Source: Pseudomonas parakoreensis | GTDB taxonomy: Bacteria > Pseudomonadota > Gammaproteobacteria > Pseudomonadales > Pseudomonadaceae | Direction of reading: 5' to 3' | DNA length: 64,000 nt | NCBI RefSeq assembly: GCF_021602155.1 | Contig: NZ_BQHY01000001.1 | Location: forward strand, 124,001 to 188,000 | Part shown: positions 8,367 to 16,516 of the stretch, piece after piece | Layout: each line of letters starts with the position of its first letter | Numbering within the stretch: position 1 is the first letter of the stretch | Notes under the pieces: model-generated | The model's input: only the letters and a program-made list of their open reading frames with translations | Databases searched by the model: none | What the model was told of the DNA's origin: nothing | Program-made: the position numbers and the translations under genes

Positions 8367-8999
8367 ATGCTGCCCCGCGCCGAACAGAAACAACAGACCC
8401 GCAATGCCCTGATGGACGCTGCCCGCCATTTGATGGAAAGCGGCCGAGGATTCGGCAGCCTGAGCCTGCGCGAAGTGACCAAGACCGCCGGCATCGTGCC
8501 CACCGGTTTCTATCGGCACTTTGCCGACATGGACGAGCTGGGGCTGGTGCTGGTCAGTGAAGTCGGCCAGACCTTCCGCGAGACCATCCGCCTGGTGCGC
8601 CACAACGAATTCGTCATGGGCGGCATTATCGATGCGTCGGTGCGGATCTTCCTCGACGTGGTCAGCGCCAACCGCTCGCAATTCCTGTTTCTCGCCCGCG
8701 AGCAGTACGGCGGCTCGCTGCCGGTGCGTCAGGCGATCGGTCGTCTGCGCGAGAACATCAGCGCCGACCTCGCGGCCGACCTGACGCTGATGCCCAAGTT
8801 GCAACATCTGGATGCGGCCGGCCTGAGCGTGATCGCCGACCTGATCGTCAAATCGGTGTTCGCCACCCTGCCGGACATCATCGACCCGCCCACCGAGGCC
8901 CTGCCGGAACATCTGACTGCCCAGGCGAAGATCACCCAGCAACTGCGCTTCATCTTTATCGGCCTCAAGCACTGGCAAGGGCTGGGCAGCACCGAGTAA
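8367..8999 (+). CDS. desT: TetR-family fatty-acid desaturase regulator DesT (FabR-like)
   Basis: A 210-residue TetR regulator starting MLPRAEQKQQTRNALMDAAR. The helix-turn-helix is at about residues 30-52 (LREVTKTAGIVPTGFYRHF), and SQFLFLAREQYGGSLPVRQA is the acyl-CoA-binding region typical of DesT/FabR. In P. aeruginosa DesT senses the ratio of unsaturated to saturated acyl-CoA and controls desBC (acyl-CoA desaturase) and fabAB. Gene order desT-ureE matches PAO1 as remembered (PA4890-PA4891). The desBC genes expected next to it are absent; the repeat-protein gene takes that position. The start at 8367 begins the conserved family N-terminus; the frame is open to 8322. Confidence 0.85.
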   Translation: MLPRAEQKQQTRNALMDAARHLMESGRGFGSLSLREVTKTAGIVPTGFYRHFADMDELGLVLVSEVGQTFRETIRLVRHNEFVMGGIIDASVRIFLDVVSANRSQFLFLAREQYGGSLPVRQAIGRLRENISADLAADLTLMPKLQHLDAAGLSVIADLIVKSVFATLPDIIDPPTEALPEHLTAQAKITQQLRFIFIGLKHWQGLGSTE

Positions 9000-9003
9000 A
9001 GAG

Positions 9004-9074
9004 CAAAAGATCGCAGCCTTCGGCAGCCCCTACACCAACCCCCTGTAGGAGCTGCCGAAGGCTGCGATCTTTTT
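9004..9074. repeat. Paired inverted REP (family B)
   Basis: AAAAGATCGCAGCCTTCGGC and GCCGAAGGCTGCGATCTTTT form a long hairpin immediately after desT. The following T-run means it could also terminate desT transcription. Confidence 0.9.
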
Positions 9075-9243
9075 TGTTGGCCACAAATTGGTGCATGTAA
9101 AAATCTTCACGCACCAAGATCTTCCAAAATCCTGCAACATCTTGAAACATCCTCTACGCTCCGACAGGGATTTCCTACATCTCGGCCGGTTGGCAAGCCC
9201 CTTGCTCTAGCCCTCCCTACAGTCCACTGCTGGAAGCTTTCCG

Positions 9244-9744
9244 ATGCTGGTGATTCACCGCAGAATCGACCCTCAACCTGTCTGGTCCGCCGAGTTGCAC
9301 CTGACGTTCGAAGCGCGGAGCAAAAGCCGTCTGCGCTGTTTCAGTGCCGACGGTGAAGACGTCGGGTTGTTTCTGGAGCGCGGTCAGGCGCCGTTATGCG
9401 ACGGCGAATGCCTGCAGGCCGAAGACGGCCGCATCGTTCGTGTCTGCGCCCGCCCCGAGCAACTGTTGCACGTCACCTGCGCCAATGCCTTTGAACTGAC
9501 CCGCGCCGCCTATCACCTGGGCAACCGCCACGTCGCTCTGCAAGTCGGCGATGGCTGGCTGCGTCTGCTCGACGATTACGTGCTCAAGGCCATGCTCGAA
9601 CAGCTCGGCGCGCAGGTCGAAGCGATTGAAGCGCCCTTCCAGCCGGAGCACGGTGCCTACGGCGGCGGCCATCATCATTCGCGGCATGGCGACGAAGATT
9701 TCAACTACGCGCCCAAACTCCATCAGTTCGGCGTTCGCCTGTGA
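9244..9744 (+). CDS. ureE: Urease accessory protein UreE (nickel metallochaperone)
   Basis: A 166-residue protein with the UreE N-terminal peptide-binding domain and the C-terminal metal-binding domain (RPEQLLHVTCANAFELTRAA, then YHLGNRHVALQVGDGWLRLL, the GNRH nickel-binding region). The C-terminal tail is His-rich (GGGHHHSRHGDED), as in nickel-storing UreE proteins. UreE delivers nickel to the UreG-UreF-UreD complex that activates urease. Its TGA overlaps the GTG start of ureF by three bases, so translation is coupled. Confidence 0.95.
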   Translation: MLVIHRRIDPQPVWSAELHLTFEARSKSRLRCFSADGEDVGLFLERGQAPLCDGECLQAEDGRIVRVCARPEQLLHVTCANAFELTRAAYHLGNRHVALQVGDGWLRLLDDYVLKAMLEQLGAQVEAIEAPFQPEHGAYGGGHHHSRHGDEDFNYAPKLHQFGVRL

Positions 9745-10415
9745 ATCCGGCCTGGGCGCTGCTGCGCCTGGCCAGTCCGCAACTGCCGATTGGCGGCTAC
9801 AGCTATTCGCAAGGCCTGGAAATGGCGGTGGATAACGGCCGCGTGAACAACCCGGACAGCGCCCGGCGCTGGATCAGCGATCAACTGCTGCTCAACCTCG
9901 CCCGTTTCGAGGCGCCGCTGCTGCTCGCCCATTGTCAGGCTGCGGCCGAGGAAAACTGGCCCGAGTTGCTGCATCTCTGCGAAACCCACCGCGCCAGCCG
10001 CGAGACCCGCGAGTTGCATCTGGAGAGTCGGCAGATGGGTTACTCGCTGCAGCAGTTGCTCAACGGTCTGCCGGAACTCGACGCGCCGGCCCGCCGCTTT
10101 CTTGAGCAATGCGCGGAACCGCATCTGGCTCTTGGCTGGGCACTGGCGGCCCGCGCCTGGGGCATCAACCCGCAGGATGCACTCGCCGCGTGGCTGTGGA
10201 GCTGGCTGGAAAACCAGCTCGCGGTATTGATGAAAACCCTGCCGCTGGGCCAGCAAGCCGCCCAGCGCCTGACCAGCGAACTGCTGCCACTGCTGCAACA
10301 GGCGCAGCAGGACGCCACCCGCATTAATCCCGAACACATCGGCAGCGCCGCGTTCGGCCTGTCTCTGGCGTGCATGGCGCATGAGCGCCAGTACAGCCGA
10401 CTGTTTCGCTCTTAG
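9741..10415 (+). CDS. ureF: Urease accessory protein UreF
   Basis: A 224-residue all-helical protein. The opening [20 protein letters not shown] and YSQGLEMAV are the conserved UreF N-terminal region. UreF bridges UreD-bound apo-urease and UreG, gating GTP hydrolysis during nickel insertion. It begins with GTG inside the ureE stop codon (GTGA overlap) and ends 11 bp before ureG. The urease subunits and ureD are not in this window, as in P. aeruginosa where the accessory trio lies apart from ureDABC. Confidence 0.95.
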   Translation: MNPAWALLRLASPQLPIGGYSYSQGLEMAVDNGRVNNPDSARRWISDQLLLNLARFEAPLLLAHCQAAAEENWPELLHLCETHRASRETRELHLESRQMGYSLQQLLNGLPELDAPARRFLEQCAEPHLALGWALAARAWGINPQDALAAWLWSWLENQLAVLMKTLPLGQQAAQRLTSELLPLLQQAQQDATRINPEHIGSAAFGLSLACMAHERQYSRLFRS

Positions 10416-10426
10416 GAGAACAAACC

Positions 10427-11041
10427 ATGAACACACAACCCCTGCGCGTCGGCATCGGCGGCCCGGTCGGTTCCGGCAAAACCGCATTGACCCTGGCCCT
10501 GTGCCTGGCGCTGCGTGATCGCTACAACCTGGCCGTCGTCACCAACGACATCTACACCCGCGAAGACGCCGACTTTCTGGTGCGCAACGAAGCGCTGGCA
10601 CCGGAGCGGATCATCGGCGTGGAAACCGGCGGCTGCCCGCACACGGCAATCCGCGAGGACGCCTCGATCAACCTCGAAGCCGTCGATCAACTGAACCGAC
10701 GCTTTCCGGGGCTGGACCTGATTCTGGTGGAATCCGGTGGCGACAACCTGTCGGCAACCTTCAGCCCGGAGCTGTCAGACCTGACCATTTACGTGATCGA
10801 CGTCTCCGCCGGCGACAAGCTGCCGCGCAAGGGCGGGCCGGGGATCTGCAAGTCCGATCTGCTGGTGATCAACAAGATCGATCTGGCGCCGCTGGTCGGC
10901 GCGTCGCTGGAAATGATGAACAGCGACACCCAGCGCATGCGCAACGGAAAGCCGTTCGTCTTCAGCAACCAGAAAACCGGACAGGGCCTGGACGACATCA
11001 TTGCCTTCATCGAACGCCAAGGCCTGCTGAACGCCGCCTGA
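10427..11041 (+). CDS. ureG: Urease accessory GTPase UreG
   Basis: A 204-residue SIMIBI-class GTPase. The P-loop GPVGSGKT is at residues 12-19, the nickel-binding CPH motif at 70-72 ([13 protein letters not shown]), [15 protein letters not shown] follows, and the guanine-specificity NKID sits near residue 150. GTP hydrolysis drives nickel transfer into urease. AGGAG precedes the ATG. It is co-transcribed with ureE-ureF upstream and hupE downstream (27-bp gap). Confidence 0.97.
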   Translation: MNTQPLRVGIGGPVGSGKTALTLALCLALRDRYNLAVVTNDIYTREDADFLVRNEALAPERIIGVETGGCPHTAIREDASINLEAVDQLNRRFPGLDLILVESGGDNLSATFSPELSDLTIYVIDVSAGDKLPRKGGPGICKSDLLVINKIDLAPLVGASLEMMNSDTQRMRNGKPFVFSNQKTGQGLDDIIAFIERQGLLNAA

Positions 11042-11068
11042 TTCATTGACCAACAAGGAAGCTTCTCC

Positions 11069-11641
11069 ATGACACTCAAACGCATTCTCGGCGCCGTGGC
11101 GCTGCTGCTGACCCCGGCCCTCGCCTTCGCCCACCCGGGCCACGGCGACAGTGGGCTGGTCGCCGGTATCAGCCACCCGATCGGCGGCCTCGACCACTTG
11201 CTGGCGATGATTGCGGTCGGCCTGTGGGCGGCGCAGCAACAAGGTGCGGCGCGTTGGGCGCTGCCGTGCACCTTCGTCGGCACCATGCTGATCGGCGGCA
11301 TGCTCGGTTTTGAAGGGCTGGAGCTGCCGGCGCTGGAAAGCGGGATCGCCGCCTCGGTGCTGGCGCTGGGTCTGGCGGTGGCACTGGCGGTGCGTCCACC
11401 GCTGGTAATGGCGGTGGCGGCGACGGCACTGTTTGCGTTGTTCCATGGCGTGGCGCACGGCCTGGAGCTGCCGGACATGAGCAGTCCGTGGGCGTATGCC
11501 GCCGGTTTTGTCGCGGCGACGGCGGCGTTGCATGCGGCGGGTTATGCCGTGGTTCGTGTTCTGCCGCAGGCTGCTGCGCCGTTGGTGCGAGTGGCAGGTG
11601 CTGCTTCGGCGGTGACTGGCGCCTGGTTGCTGGCCGGCTGA
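11069..11641 (+). CDS. hupE: HupE/UreJ-family nickel/cobalt membrane transporter
   Basis: A 190-residue membrane protein with a cleavable-looking N-terminus (MTLKRILGAVALLLTPALAF) followed by the signature HPGHGDSGLVAGISHPIGGLDH, whose histidines probably bind nickel. Five to six hydrophobic helices follow, including LFALFHGVAHGLELP with two more histidines. HupE/UreJ proteins take up nickel for urease or hydrogenase, which fits its place directly after ureG. Confidence 0.9.
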   Translation: MTLKRILGAVALLLTPALAFAHPGHGDSGLVAGISHPIGGLDHLLAMIAVGLWAAQQQGAARWALPCTFVGTMLIGGMLGFEGLELPALESGIAASVLALGLAVALAVRPPLVMAVAATALFALFHGVAHGLELPDMSSPWAYAAGFVAATAALHAAGYAVVRVLPQAAAPLVRVAGAASAVTGAWLLAG

Positions 11642-11664
11642 TCTATACCGCCTGAACCGGCCTC

Positions 11665-11735
11665 ATCGCTGGCAAGCCAACTCCCACAGGTTTGTGGTTG
11701 ATAACAATCCTTGTGGGAGCTGGCTTGCCAGCGAT
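11665..11735. repeat. Paired inverted REP (family A)
   Basis: ATCGCTGGCAAGCCAACTCC and GGAGCTGGCTTGCCAGCGAT are inverted copies (one mismatch) about 30 bp apart, between hupE and the AGE-family gene. Confidence 0.9.
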
Positions 11736-11820
11736 GACGGCCGATCAGACACCGAGACTCTAACAGCAGTCTCTCTGCTACCATGTCGCGCAATCGCCCC
11801 AGCCGTGACGACGTCCGCCA

Positions 11821-12954
11821 ATGCCCCATGCTTGCCGCTCCACCTCCCTGCCCGAATTGACCGCCCTGTTCAGCGATGTGCAACAGCACTTTCTGAACGT
11901 GATCGTGCCGCTCTGGCAAGGCCCGGGCTGGAACGCCGACATGGCGCTGCCTTACGAGGCACTCGACGCGACGCATCAACCCTTGCCACCGCAACGCTAC
12001 CGGGCGATGGCCTGCGCACGGCAGCTGTACCTGTTTTCCAGCCTGATCGGGGTTGTGGATAATGCCGAGGTGCGCGCCGCCGCGCTGTTCCGCTCGCTGC
12101 AACGGTACTTCCATGATGCCGAGCACGGCGGCTGGTTCTACAGCATCGACGCGCAAGGCCAGCCGCTGGATCAGCGCAAAGACCTCTACACCCACGCCTT
12201 CATCCTGTTCGCCTGCGCCCATTACTGGGCCAAGTCCCGCGAGCCGCTGGTGGAATCCACGCTCAACGCTGCGCTGGAAGTGATCGGCCAGCGCTTCGCC
12301 ACTGGCGATGGCTTGTACGAAGCGTACCTGGACCGCGACTGGAGCAACCTGCAAAGCGGTCCGCTGCAAAACCCGCTGATGCACCTGGCCGAAGCGTTCC
12401 TCGCCACCCTCGCCGTGCGCGAGGATGCGCCAACGCAGCACGCGCTCGTCGAGTTATGCACAGGCATGCAGCAACACTTCGTCGATCCACAGCACGGCGT
12501 ACTGATGGAGAAACCGCTGGGAGCTGTGGATAACTGGTACGAGCCAGGGCATCAGTTCGAATGGTATTTCCTGCTGGAGTCGTCATCACTGCTGCGCGGC
12601 TCGAAACTGCACGCGGCGCTGGACCGGGCGTTCGCTTTCACCGAGCAATTTGGCGTTGAACACGCTTCAGGCGCGGTGCGGGCGATGCTCGATCTGCAAC
12701 TGGATGGACGACCGAAAGATTCGACCCAGCGCATCTGGGCACAGGCAGAATATTTGCGCGCCCTGACCTTGCGTCCGGACAGCGAAGCCGCGGTGCTGCG
12801 CCAGTTGCAGGCGCTGCAGCAGCGTTTTCTGCATGCGGGCGGGTGGCATGAGTGCCGGGATGAGCTGGGCGAGGTCAGCCGCAAGGACATGCCGTCGACC
12901 ACGCCTTATCACTTGGCGACATGCTATAGCGGGCTGGCTGAATACCTGAACTGA
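11821..12954 (+). CDS. AGE-family sugar epimerase/isomerase (mannose isomerase-like)
   Basis: A 377-residue protein with the (alpha/alpha)6-barrel pattern of the N-acylglucosamine 2-epimerase family. Conserved active-site segments are DLYTHAFILFACAH, EPGHQFEWYFLL (His244) and STTPYHLATCY (His364); the two His residues match the general acid/base pair of the family. The length and the absence of an ATP site favour a D-mannose isomerase or a related aldose-ketose isomerase acting on unmodified sugars over a renin-binding-type epimerase. It is a single gene with no sugar-uptake genes around it, so the substrate is an inference. Confidence 0.8.
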   Translation: MPHACRSTSLPELTALFSDVQQHFLNVIVPLWQGPGWNADMALPYEALDATHQPLPPQRYRAMACARQLYLFSSLIGVVDNAEVRAAALFRSLQRYFHDAEHGGWFYSIDAQGQPLDQRKDLYTHAFILFACAHYWAKSREPLVESTLNAALEVIGQRFATGDGLYEAYLDRDWSNLQSGPLQNPLMHLAEAFLATLAVREDAPTQHALVELCTGMQQHFVDPQHGVLMEKPLGAVDNWYEPGHQFEWYFLLESSSLLRGSKLHAALDRAFAFTEQFGVEHASGAVRAMLDLQLDGRPKDSTQRIWAQAEYLRALTLRPDSEAAVLRQLQALQQRFLHAGGWHECRDELGEVSRKDMPSTTPYHLATCYSGLAEYLN

Positions 12955-12969
12955 ACGACTGAACTTATC

Positions 12970-13066
12970 CTGTGGCGAGGGAGCTTGCTCCCGCTTGAGT
13001 GCGCAGCACTCACAAAAATCCGGGGCCGCTTCGCAGCCCAGCGCGAGCAAGCTCGCTCGCCACAGG
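12970..13066. repeat. Paired inverted REP (family C)
   Basis: CTGTGGCGAGGGAGCTTGCT and the opposing arm GAGCAAGCTCGCTCGCCACA flank an inner short palindrome. It lies between convergent genes. Other copies of the family are at 22685, 29493 and 39038. Confidence 0.85.
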
Positions 13067-13084
13067 CGATTCAGCAGCTCTGAA

Positions 13085-13990
13085 TCAGGCAATCCACTTC
13101 TTGTCGCCGGTAAAGCTGATGGTCAACCAGCGCGCCGCATCCGGCTCGCCCAACTGTGCCGAGATATCCTCGCGCAACGCATCCAGTTGTCCCACGCTGC
13201 GCAGCGCATAATCCGCCGGCAACACCACATGAATCTCGATGAACCGCGCCCGTCCGTGCTTCTGCACGTAGGTCACGTAATCGTCGAAACCATGCTCGAT
13301 CTTTGCCGCTTCCATGACCTGACGCACCTGGTCATCCAGGGTATCCGGGGCAATACCCAGCACATCGCGCAGCGCCGGGCCGAGGATCTTGAACGCCGGC
13401 GGCAACATGGTCAGCGCCAGGACGATCAGGATCAGCGGGTCAACAAACTTCGCCCATTCCTCAAAGCCTTGGGCCTTGAGCAGCAGCGCGGCGAGAAAAC
13501 TGATCAACAGGCCGACCGAGAGCATCGCGTCCACCAGCCAGCTGATGTTGTCGAACTGGATCAGGCTGGACTTGAGTTTGCGATTGCGCCGACGTACGTA
13601 GAAGAAGTAAGCGAACTCAACGACGGTAAATACCGCCGCATAAATGATCACCAGCCCCAACTCGATGTCGCGGCCGCCGTTGATGATGCCGAACACACCG
13701 TTAAGAAACGCATAGATAGCGATCAACAGCAGGAAACTGCCTTCGATCAGCAGCACCATCGGCTCCAGATGCCAGAAACCGAACTGGAAGCGATGATTGC
13801 TTTCTTTGGCGATCAACCTGGCGGTGATCAACATCAGTACTTTGATGAACGTTGCGATCAGCGAGAAAAAACCATCGAAAAGGATGGATTGCGAACCTGA
13901 AACAAAACCGGTGACGATCCCGGCAATCGACACCGCAAACATCAGGATGGTCGATTGTTTGAGCAGCGACTGCTCACCTCGGTTACTCAC
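13085..13990 (-). CDS. Cation diffusion facilitator (CDF) transporter with an atypical metal site
   Basis: A 301-residue protein with six membrane helices and a C-terminal cytoplasmic domain of about 90 residues, the CDF layout. It starts with GTG at 13990, preceded by GAGGAG. In helix 2 the sequence is LFDGFFSLIA and in helix 5 ISWLVDAMLS. By alignment with FieF/YiiP (Asp45, Asp49, His153, Asp157), the first and last Asp are kept, but the second Asp is Ser and the His is Ser. Family membership is clear; transport of zinc is therefore doubtful and the ion is unknown. Single gene. Confidence 0.8.
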   Translation of the reverse strand: MSNRGEQSLLKQSTILMFAVSIAGIVTGFVSGSQSILFDGFFSLIATFIKVLMLITARLIAKESNHRFQFGFWHLEPMVLLIEGSFLLLIAIYAFLNGVFGIINGGRDIELGLVIIYAAVFTVVEFAYFFYVRRRNRKLKSSLIQFDNISWLVDAMLSVGLLISFLAALLLKAQGFEEWAKFVDPLILIVLALTMLPPAFKILGPALRDVLGIAPDTLDDQVRQVMEAAKIEHGFDDYVTYVQKHGRARFIEIHVVLPADYALRSVGQLDALREDISAQLGEPDAARWLTISFTGDKKWIA

Positions 13991-14084
13991 TTTAACTCCT
14001 CGAAAACCTTGAAAACCGCGGGGTGCGGTGGGGTTGTTGAGGAGAGAGTTTACCTTATCGCCATGTTTTGCCTGTTACGGCCTC

Positions 14085-14173
14085 ATCGCTGGCAAGCCAG
14101 CTCCCACAGGTACCGAGTCGATTACAAGATTTATGTATATCGACGATCCTGTGGGAGCTGGCTTGCCAGCGAT
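14085..14173. repeat. Paired inverted REP (family A)
   Basis: ATCGCTGGCAAGCCAGCTCC and GGAGCTGGCTTGCCAGCGAT face each other about 48 bp apart, just downstream of the SDR gene. Confidence 0.9.
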
Positions 14174-14188
14174 GGCCATCATGCGGTC

Positions 14189-14953
14189 TTACGCCTTGTT
14201 ACGCTCGATGGCAAACCCCGCCCAGGTCTGGCTCACCGGCATCAGCTCCAGGCTGTTGATGTTGATGTGTGCTGGCGCGTTGAGCACCCAGAAAATCGTT
14301 TCGGCGATGTCCTGCGGCTGGATCGGCTCGGCACCGGCGTAGGTGGCGTTGTAGCGTTCCTGGTCACCGGCAAAACGCACCAGCGAGAACTCGCTTTCGC
14401 ACAGGCCCGGCTCGATGTTGCTGACACGCACGCCAGTGCCCTGCAGGTCGCAGCGCAGGTTCAGCGAGAATTGCTTGACGAACGCCTTGGTCGCGCCATA
14501 CACGTGGCTGCCCGGGTACGGATAGTTACCGGCGATGGAGCCGAGGTTGACGATGCCGGCGCCACGGCCGTGAGCGATCAACCGTGGCAACAGCAGGCGG
14601 GTGCTGTACATCAGGCCTTTGACGTTGGTGTCGACCATGGTGTCCCAGTCGTCGAGGTCGCATTTCGGTGCAGGATCGACGCCCAGCGCCAGCCCGGCGT
14701 TGTTGATCAAGCCACGCAGCTTGGCGAACGACGGCGGCAGATTGGCAATTGCCTCTTCCATCGCCTTGCGGTCACGTACATCGAGTACCAGGCCATGCAC
14801 TTCAGTCTGCTCCGACAGTTCGGCGCACAGGGCATTCAGACGCTCTGCACGACGACCGGTCAACACCAGTTTCCAGCCAGCCTCGGCGAAACGACGGGCA
14901 CAGGCTTCACCAAATCCGGAGGTTGCGCCGGTAATAAACAGGGTGTTGGACAT
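14189..14953 (-). CDS. Short-chain dehydrogenase/reductase (YdfG-like)
   Basis: A 254-residue classical SDR. The nucleotide-binding TGATSGFG is at residues 8-15, GRRAERL after strand 2 indicates NADP preference, NNAG is near residue 85, and the catalytic Ser and YxxxK appear as NLGSIAGNYPYPGSHVYGATK. It resembles YdfG, a dehydrogenase of 3-hydroxy acids such as L-allo-threonine and serine; the substrate is inferred. ATG 14953 has AAGGAGAA upstream (inside CAAGGAGAACACG). Its upstream region holds a near-palindrome at 15061-15075 that could bind a regulator. Confidence 0.88.
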   Translation of the reverse strand: MSNTLFITGATSGFGEACARRFAEAGWKLVLTGRRAERLNALCAELSEQTEVHGLVLDVRDRKAMEEAIANLPPSFAKLRGLINNAGLALGVDPAPKCDLDDWDTMVDTNVKGLMYSTRLLLPRLIAHGRGAGIVNLGSIAGNYPYPGSHVYGATKAFVKQFSLNLRCDLQGTGVRVSNIEPGLCESEFSLVRFAGDQERYNATYAGAEPIQPQDIAETIFWVLNAPAHININSLELMPVSQTWAGFAIERNKA

Positions 14954-15060
14954 CGTGTTCTCCTTGCGTCGGCCGCCAGCGCAGCCATTGGAATAGAAAA
15001 TCAGCAGCCAGCATGCCCGGCCCGGCATTTACGAGCAACACCCGCACCGGGACATATTCC

Positions 15061-15075
15061 GATCAAATTTTGATC
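15061..15075. promoter_or_regulatory. Candidate operator palindrome upstream of the SDR gene
   Basis: GATCAAATTTTGATC is a 7-bp inverted repeat with a one-base centre, about 110 bp upstream of the SDR start. No cognate regulator is adjacent. Confidence 0.35.
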
Positions 15076-15125
15076 AACCGTCGCTACGCCATACCTGCCG
15101 TGGCCTGTAGCCATGTGCACGCACG

Positions 15126-15612
15126 TTATCCACAATCCCTTCCACAGTTTCCGGGGGCAAGTAGAAACGCGCAAAGCCGCGCCACACAAGGCTTTGCGCG
15201 GGAAATAGAAAGTTTTTTGCTTGACCCTGAAGCCGCGGTTGTGCCGGAGATGGCATTTTGCACGACCGGCCGGTCAGCGCGGTGATTGCGCGAGGCCAGT
15301 AATTACGGCCCTCAGCGCGGTCTTTCCAGAGTTTAGTCACAGACTTATCCACAGGCTTGTTCACATGGATTTGCCTCTACTGCGCGGCCCAGAAAAAGGT
15401 TGACAACAGCGTCTTCGGCTCCCGCAAAAACGTCTGATCAAAAAGCGATCACCAGCCTGCAAGCCACGTCAAACAAGGGCTTCAGCCAGCTACTCCCACG
15501 TTATTCACAGCCAGCTCCACAGCAAACGGGGACAAGTCAAAACTGTGGAAAAACAGCCATTTGCAGCGTCTATATGTCGCGCTTTGACAGCGATGGGAAT
15601 TTGTTTTCCACA
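15126..15612. other. Gene-free stretch with clustered DnaA-box-like sequences
   Basis: Two perfect TTATCCACA sequences lie at 15126-15134 and 15345-15353. One-mismatch variants are TTATTCACA at 15501-15509, TTTTCCACA at 15604-15612, and the same on the minus strand at 15544-15552. TTGTTCACA at 15358-15366 has two mismatches. This spans about 490 bp inside the 846-bp gap 14954-15799, which holds no convincing gene. No dnaA, dnaN, rpmH or gyrB is in the window, so this is not the usual Pseudomonas oriC neighbourhood; a DnaA-titrating or regulatory site is an inference. Confidence 0.5.
15168..15200. other. Perfect 11-bp stem-loop in the gene-free stretch
   Basis: CGCGCAAAGCC (15168-15178) pairs with GGCTTTGCGCG (15190-15200) around an 11-base loop, followed 12 bases later by TTTTTT. 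It lies between two perfect DnaA-box matches. It may be part of a structured RNA or a protein-binding site; it is not a classical terminator. Confidence 0.5.
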
Positions 15613-15646
15613 ATTTCAGAATCGACTTGATCTTGAAGACGAATTC

Positions 15647-15724
15647 TGTAGGAGCTGCCGAAGGCTGCGATCTTTTGATGTTGTTTTTAGGATCAAAAGA
15701 TCGCAGCCTTCGGCAGCTCCTACA
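15647..15724. repeat. Paired inverted REP (family B)
   Basis: TGTAGGAGCTGCCGAAGGCT and AGCCTTCGGCAGCTCCTACA are perfect inverted arms, with GATCTTTTGAT/ATCAAAAGATC continuing the stem. Confidence 0.92.
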
Positions 15725-15747
15725 GGGGATATGTGTGAACTTGAGAT

Positions 15748-15781
15748 GTAAAAAGCCCCGGGACTCGCGTCGCCGGGGCTG
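15748..15781 (-). terminator. Intrinsic terminator of the liv operon
   Basis: Read on the minus strand, AGCCCCGG and CCGGGGCT flank a short loop and are followed by TTTTT, about 20 bp after the livF stop. Confidence 0.85.
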
Positions 15782-15799
15782 TGCATAACAACGATTGGG

Positions 15800-16516
15800 T
15801 CAGTGCCCGCCCAGATAAGCGTTACGCACCTCCTCGTTCACCAGCAGCTCTTTACCGCTACCGGTCAGGCGAATTTCGCCATTGACCATCACATACGCGC
15901 GGTCCGACAGCTTCAACGCATGGTTGGCGTTCTGCTCGACGAGGAAAATGGTCATGCCGGTTTTCGCCAGTTCACGCAGGGTGGCGAAGATCTGTTTCAC
16001 CACGATCGGCGCCAGGCCCAGGCTCGGTTCATCAAGCAACAACAGCTTCGGCCGACTCATCAAGGCGCGGGCAATGGCGAGCATTTGCTGTTCGCCGCCG
16101 GACATGGTCATCGCCCGCTGAGTGCGGCGCTCTTCGAGCCGCGGGAACAGTTCGAACATGCGCTGCATGTCCTCTTTGGCGTACTTGTCGCCAATCGGGA
16201 TGGTGCCCATCAGCAGGTTTTCCTCGACGGTCATGTCGGGGAACACCCGCCGCCCTTCCGGCGACTGCGCGATGCCATTGGAGGCGATGTAGTGCGAGGA
16301 CTTGTGGGTGATGTCGATGCCTTGATAGAGGATCTGTCCGCCCGCCGCCCGTGGCTGGCCGAAGATCGACATCAGCAGCGTCGATTTGCCCGCGCCGTTG
16401 GAGCCGATCAGGCTGACCGTCTCGCCTTCGTTGATCTCAAGCGACACGCCTTTGAGGGCCTGGATCGGGCCATAGAACACGTCCAGGTCTTTGAGTTCGA
16501 GGATCGGTTTGCTCAT
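15800..16516 (-). CDS. livF: LIV-type ABC transporter ATP-binding protein LivF
   Basis: A 238-residue ABC ATPase. It has Walker A GSNGAGKST, the signature MSGGEQQM, and Walker B LLLLDEPSLGL, with EQNANHALKLSDRAYVM after the H-loop. Length and the short LivF-type C-terminus place it as the second ATPase of a branched-chain/hydrophobic amino acid uptake system. Its ATG overlaps the livG stop by four bases. It is the last gene of livHMGF and is followed by an intrinsic terminator. Confidence 0.93.
   Translation of the reverse strand: MSKPILELKDLDVFYGPIQALKGVSLEINEGETVSLIGSNGAGKSTLLMSIFGQPRAAGGQILYQGIDITHKSSHYIASNGIAQSPEGRRVFPDMTVEENLLMGTIPIGDKYAKEDMQRMFELFPRLEERRTQRAMTMSGGEQQMLAIARALMSRPKLLLLDEPSLGLAPIVVKQIFATLRELAKTGMTIFLVEQNANHALKLSDRAYVMVNGEIRLTGSGKELLVNEEVRNAYLGGH

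Noticed and set aside
15074-15364. 96-residue minus-strand frame in the DnaA-box region
   Set aside because: No family motif, low plausibility of coding, and it spans DnaA-box-like sequence and a perfect hairpin.
15061-15612. Chromosomal origin oriC
   Set aside because: No dnaA, dnaN, rpmH or gyrB in the window and no clear AT-rich unwinding region; only clustered boxes were seen.
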